Of a DNA stretch of 22,827 bases, positions 20,821 to 22,827 are shown piece by piece. How positions within the stretch are numbered: position 1 is the stretch's first letter; each line of letters opens with the position of its first letter. Under the pieces are notes generated by a model that saw nothing but the letters and a program-made list of their open reading frames with translations, searched no databases and was not told where the DNA came from. The stretch is taken from positions 1-22,827 of IMG/VR virus record IMGVR_UViG_3300006871_000024. The stretch is one strand, 5' to 3'. The position numbers and the translations under genes were made by a program. This stretch comes from a virus.

Positions 20821-22792
20821 AAAGAAGGGACGACGGATCGAAATTCGTGCTAATGAGCCCTTGAAGGGAATGCGCACCACTATTCCGGGAGCCTATGAAA
20901 CGGTTGGCGGCTACTGGACGGTTCCATGTACCATTGAAACTCTCCAATTGCTACGGACAAAATTTGGTAACCGCCTTGTGTTGCATGATGAGCTTACACG
21001 TTGGGCTCAGGCCATTATGGAGAGTCGTGAGTCTATGTCCAAGCTCGCGGCATCCTCCGATGCCAAATTAGAGCACCTAAGTAGGGTTGCTCCTAAGCTA
21101 GCGCGTGCCATGCGGAAACGCACCTACCAACGTGTAGGAGCACGCTTTATTGCAGACAGTTCCGCTAGTCTGGTCGCCGATGATCCTGGTTTAGGTAAGA
21201 CCCTAGAAGCAATGGGAGGGCTGTTAGAGGGGCAAATTCCAGGACCCTACTTAGTAGTTGCTCCCAAAACTGCAGCAGATACCGTCTGGCGACGCCACAT
21301 CAACGAATGGCTTCCCGCCGATCATCGTGCGGTTATTTTGCCAGAATTGTGGCAGGATCGCGATTACACAATCCGGATCACTCGATACACAGAGAAAACC
21401 TGGTTAATCGTCCACCCCGATATCCTTTTAGTACAGTCCTATTGGGTGTGTCATATCTGTGGTAAGTGGACAGTTGAAAATGAGAAAAAGAAACTGGAGT
21501 GTGGTAATGGAATCAGAAGCAAATATGTAGCACATGAGCGGTCTAGAAAAACGAAAAAAATCTTGAAACCCCGGTACCCCAAACTGTTTGATATTGAATG
21601 GGGTGCTGTGATCATTGATGAATCACACGAAATGCTCATCAAGCGAAAAGGGCTCCCTACACAACGTCGCCGTGGTGCAGACATGCTTAAGCTCCGTCCT
21701 AGTGGGACGAAAATCGCTATGTCTGGAACACCATTCGAGGATTCTCCCCATTTGCTTTGGGGAACGCTTAATTGGTTGGACCCCAAGACATATTCCGCTT
21801 TCTATCGTTGGGCGGAAATGTTTTGGACTAAGGGCGGGTATACCGGGTGGGAAATCGGCGAATTCCGTGAGGACAGAGAGCAACTTTTGTGGGACTCTCT
21901 TAAATCTGTCTGCATTAGACGAACCAAAGCTGAGGTAGCTAAAGATCTTCCGCCCAAGCTTTACGTAGGGACTCATCTGGACCCCAAGGACGAAAACAGC
22001 CCTGTAGGTATCTGGCTCCCTATGGAAGGGAAGCAACTAGACGCCTACCAACAAATGGAGGAACAGAGTTTAGCTGATTTAGAATCTGGACGGCTTGAAG
22101 CCATTTACGCTCTAGAGGAGTTGACTCGATTAAAGCAAATGGCGTGCGCATATGGAGATATCGAAACACGAATTGTGAATTACAAAGACAAGATCACGGG
22201 ACGCCAAATTAGAGGACCAAAACACTTCTATGTACCTAGTCTACCATCAAATAAATTCAATTGGATTGTCAATAGTTTGGAGGAATGGGGCTACCCTCGT
22301 CGTCCAATTGATAAAGTGGTAATCGTGAGTTTTTACACAGGAATTCTGAATATGATGCGGCGAGGTATCGAGACCCATTTTAAGAGAAAAGAGAGTAATG
22401 CATTATGCACTGCTATCACTGGACTCACTGCTAGTCATGATCGACGCCGTATTATTGACGATTTTAATCGTCGTGACCGTGGCACGCCGCAAATCATGAT
22501 GTTGAATGTACGTGCGGGTGGAACAGCAATTACAATTGACAGCGCTGATCGGATGGTATTCATTAGCGAAACCAAGAAACCTTCACAGCAGCAACAAGCG
22601 GAGGATAGAATCCATAGGGTTAGTAATCCAAGACATTGTATGTACTATTACCTTCGTTCTAAAGAGACAGTGGACATTGGAACATCCATTGTGAACCAGC
22701 AATCGGATAGAGTTTCCAAGCGGTTACTTGATGGTCGCCGTGGTGTGGAGTATGTCCGTCGAGTGCTGGACCTTAGTAGAGGTTTCGACTGA
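20807..22792 (+). CDS. SNF2-family helicase/ATPase (SMARCAL1-like, with zinc-binding insert)
   Basis: This superfamily 2 DNA-dependent ATPase likely acts in replication or repair by remodelling or annealing DNA. The 661 residues have helicase motifs in order: motif I DPGLGKT (126-132), motif II DESH (271-274), motif III SGTPF (306-310), motif V NVRAGGTAI (567-575) and motif VI QAEDRIHR (597-604). The N-terminus (GAYETVGGYWTVP) resembles the HARP-like region of SMARCAL1. Between motifs I and II a Cys group (C215, C218, C232: CHICGKWTVENEKKKLEC) suggests a zinc-binding insert. Start GTG 20807 has GGAG nine bases upstream. The coding region uses at least ten TTA codons, including the Leu of motif I (GGTTTAGGT). 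Confidence 0.9.
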   Translation: MINLKKKGRRIEIRANEPLKGMRTTIPGAYETVGGYWTVPCTIETLQLLRTKFGNRLVLHDELTRWAQAIMESRESMSKLAASSDAKLEHLSRVAPKLARAMRKRTYQRVGARFIADSSASLVADDPGLGKTLEAMGGLLEGQIPGPYLVVAPKTAADTVWRRHINEWLPADHRAVILPELWQDRDYTIRITRYTEKTWLIVHPDILLVQSYWVCHICGKWTVENEKKKLECGNGIRSKYVAHERSRKTKKILKPRYPKLFDIEWGAVIIDESHEMLIKRKGLPTQRRRGADMLKLRPSGTKIAMSGTPFEDSPHLLWGTLNWLDPKTYSAFYRWAEMFWTKGGYTGWEIGEFREDREQLLWDSLKSVCIRRTKAEVAKDLPPKLYVGTHLDPKDENSPVGIWLPMEGKQLDAYQQMEEQSLADLESGRLEAIYALEELTRLKQMACAYGDIETRIVNYKDKITGRQIRGPKHFYVPSLPSNKFNWIVNSLEEWGYPRRPIDKVVIVSFYTGILNMMRRGIETHFKRKESNALCTAITGLTASHDRRRIIDDFNRRDRGTPQIMMLNVRAGGTAITIDSADRMVFISETKKPSQQQQAEDRIHRVSNPRHCMYYYLRSKETVDIGTSIVNQQSDRVSKRLLDGRRGVEYVRRVLDLSRGFD

Positions 22793-22808
22793 CTCCCCAA
22801 GGAGGGGC
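22793..22808 (+). terminator. possible hairpin after the helicase
   Basis: Immediately after the TGA stop, CCCC-AAGGA-GGGG (22795-22807), or alternatively CTCC-CCAA-GGAG, can pair. It is short, with no T-run visible. The window ends shortly after, so downstream context is missing. Confidence 0.3.
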
Positions 22809-22827
22809 ACCGACCACTCTTGACCGG

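Noticed and set aside
1-22827. Integrase, repressor, CRISPR array or insertion sequence
   Set aside because: No matching protein motifs, no regularly spaced repeats, and no transposase-like ORF were seen in the window.

Overview
The window is a stretch of a tailed double-stranded DNA phage (siphovirus-like) genome. Every gene I can support reads on the + strand. The order is the classic lambda/HK97-type late operon: small and large terminase, portal, ClpP-like prohead protease, HK97-fold capsid, head proteins, head-tail connector, tail terminator, tail tube, frameshifted tail chaperone, tape measure, baseplate/fibre, lysin and holin. An early or accessory region of very small genes follows, then an SNF2-type helicase. 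The styles of the tail protein, the amidase lysin and the L7/L12-like and microprotein genes resemble actinobacterial phages, Streptomyces phages in particular. That host is an inference. Base composition is roughly balanced, lower in G+C than a typical Streptomyces host.

Layout. 1-124: possible tail of an upstream GC-rich reading frame. 161-6912: terminases, portal, protease, capsid and probable head proteins, with two small membrane proteins between them. 6922-7331: a disordered protein and a strong hairpin terminator. 7367-8101: a cassette of three small membrane proteins inside the structural operon. 8116-11550: connector, tail terminator, tail tube, tail chaperone (with a +1/-2 frameshift that makes a long form), HK97 gp10-like protein and an unusually short tape measure. 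11550-15723: an 1152-residue tail-tip protein with a split motif and a glycine-rich fibre. 15733-17361: two small proteins, a zinc amidase endolysin and a holin-like protein. 17362-17823: about 460 bases without a gene but packed with inverted repeats, the best candidate for an undescribed structured RNA. 17824-20820: an L7/L12-like protein, a chain of translationally coupled Cys/His-rich microproteins (one with an apparent AUA start codon), a tRNA with anticodon UAA, and uncharacterised genes. 20807-22792: a SMARCAL1-like helicase.

The genes before 17361 build the virion and release it. Those after 17824 look like takeover or DNA-metabolism functions. The capsid and probable decoration genes contain no TTA leucine codons, while the terminase and helicase genes contain several. 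The phage also carries a UUA-reading tRNA, which suggests that UUA decoding matters in its host. No integrase, repressor, CRISPR array or insertion sequence is visible, so nothing here shows whether the phage is temperate.
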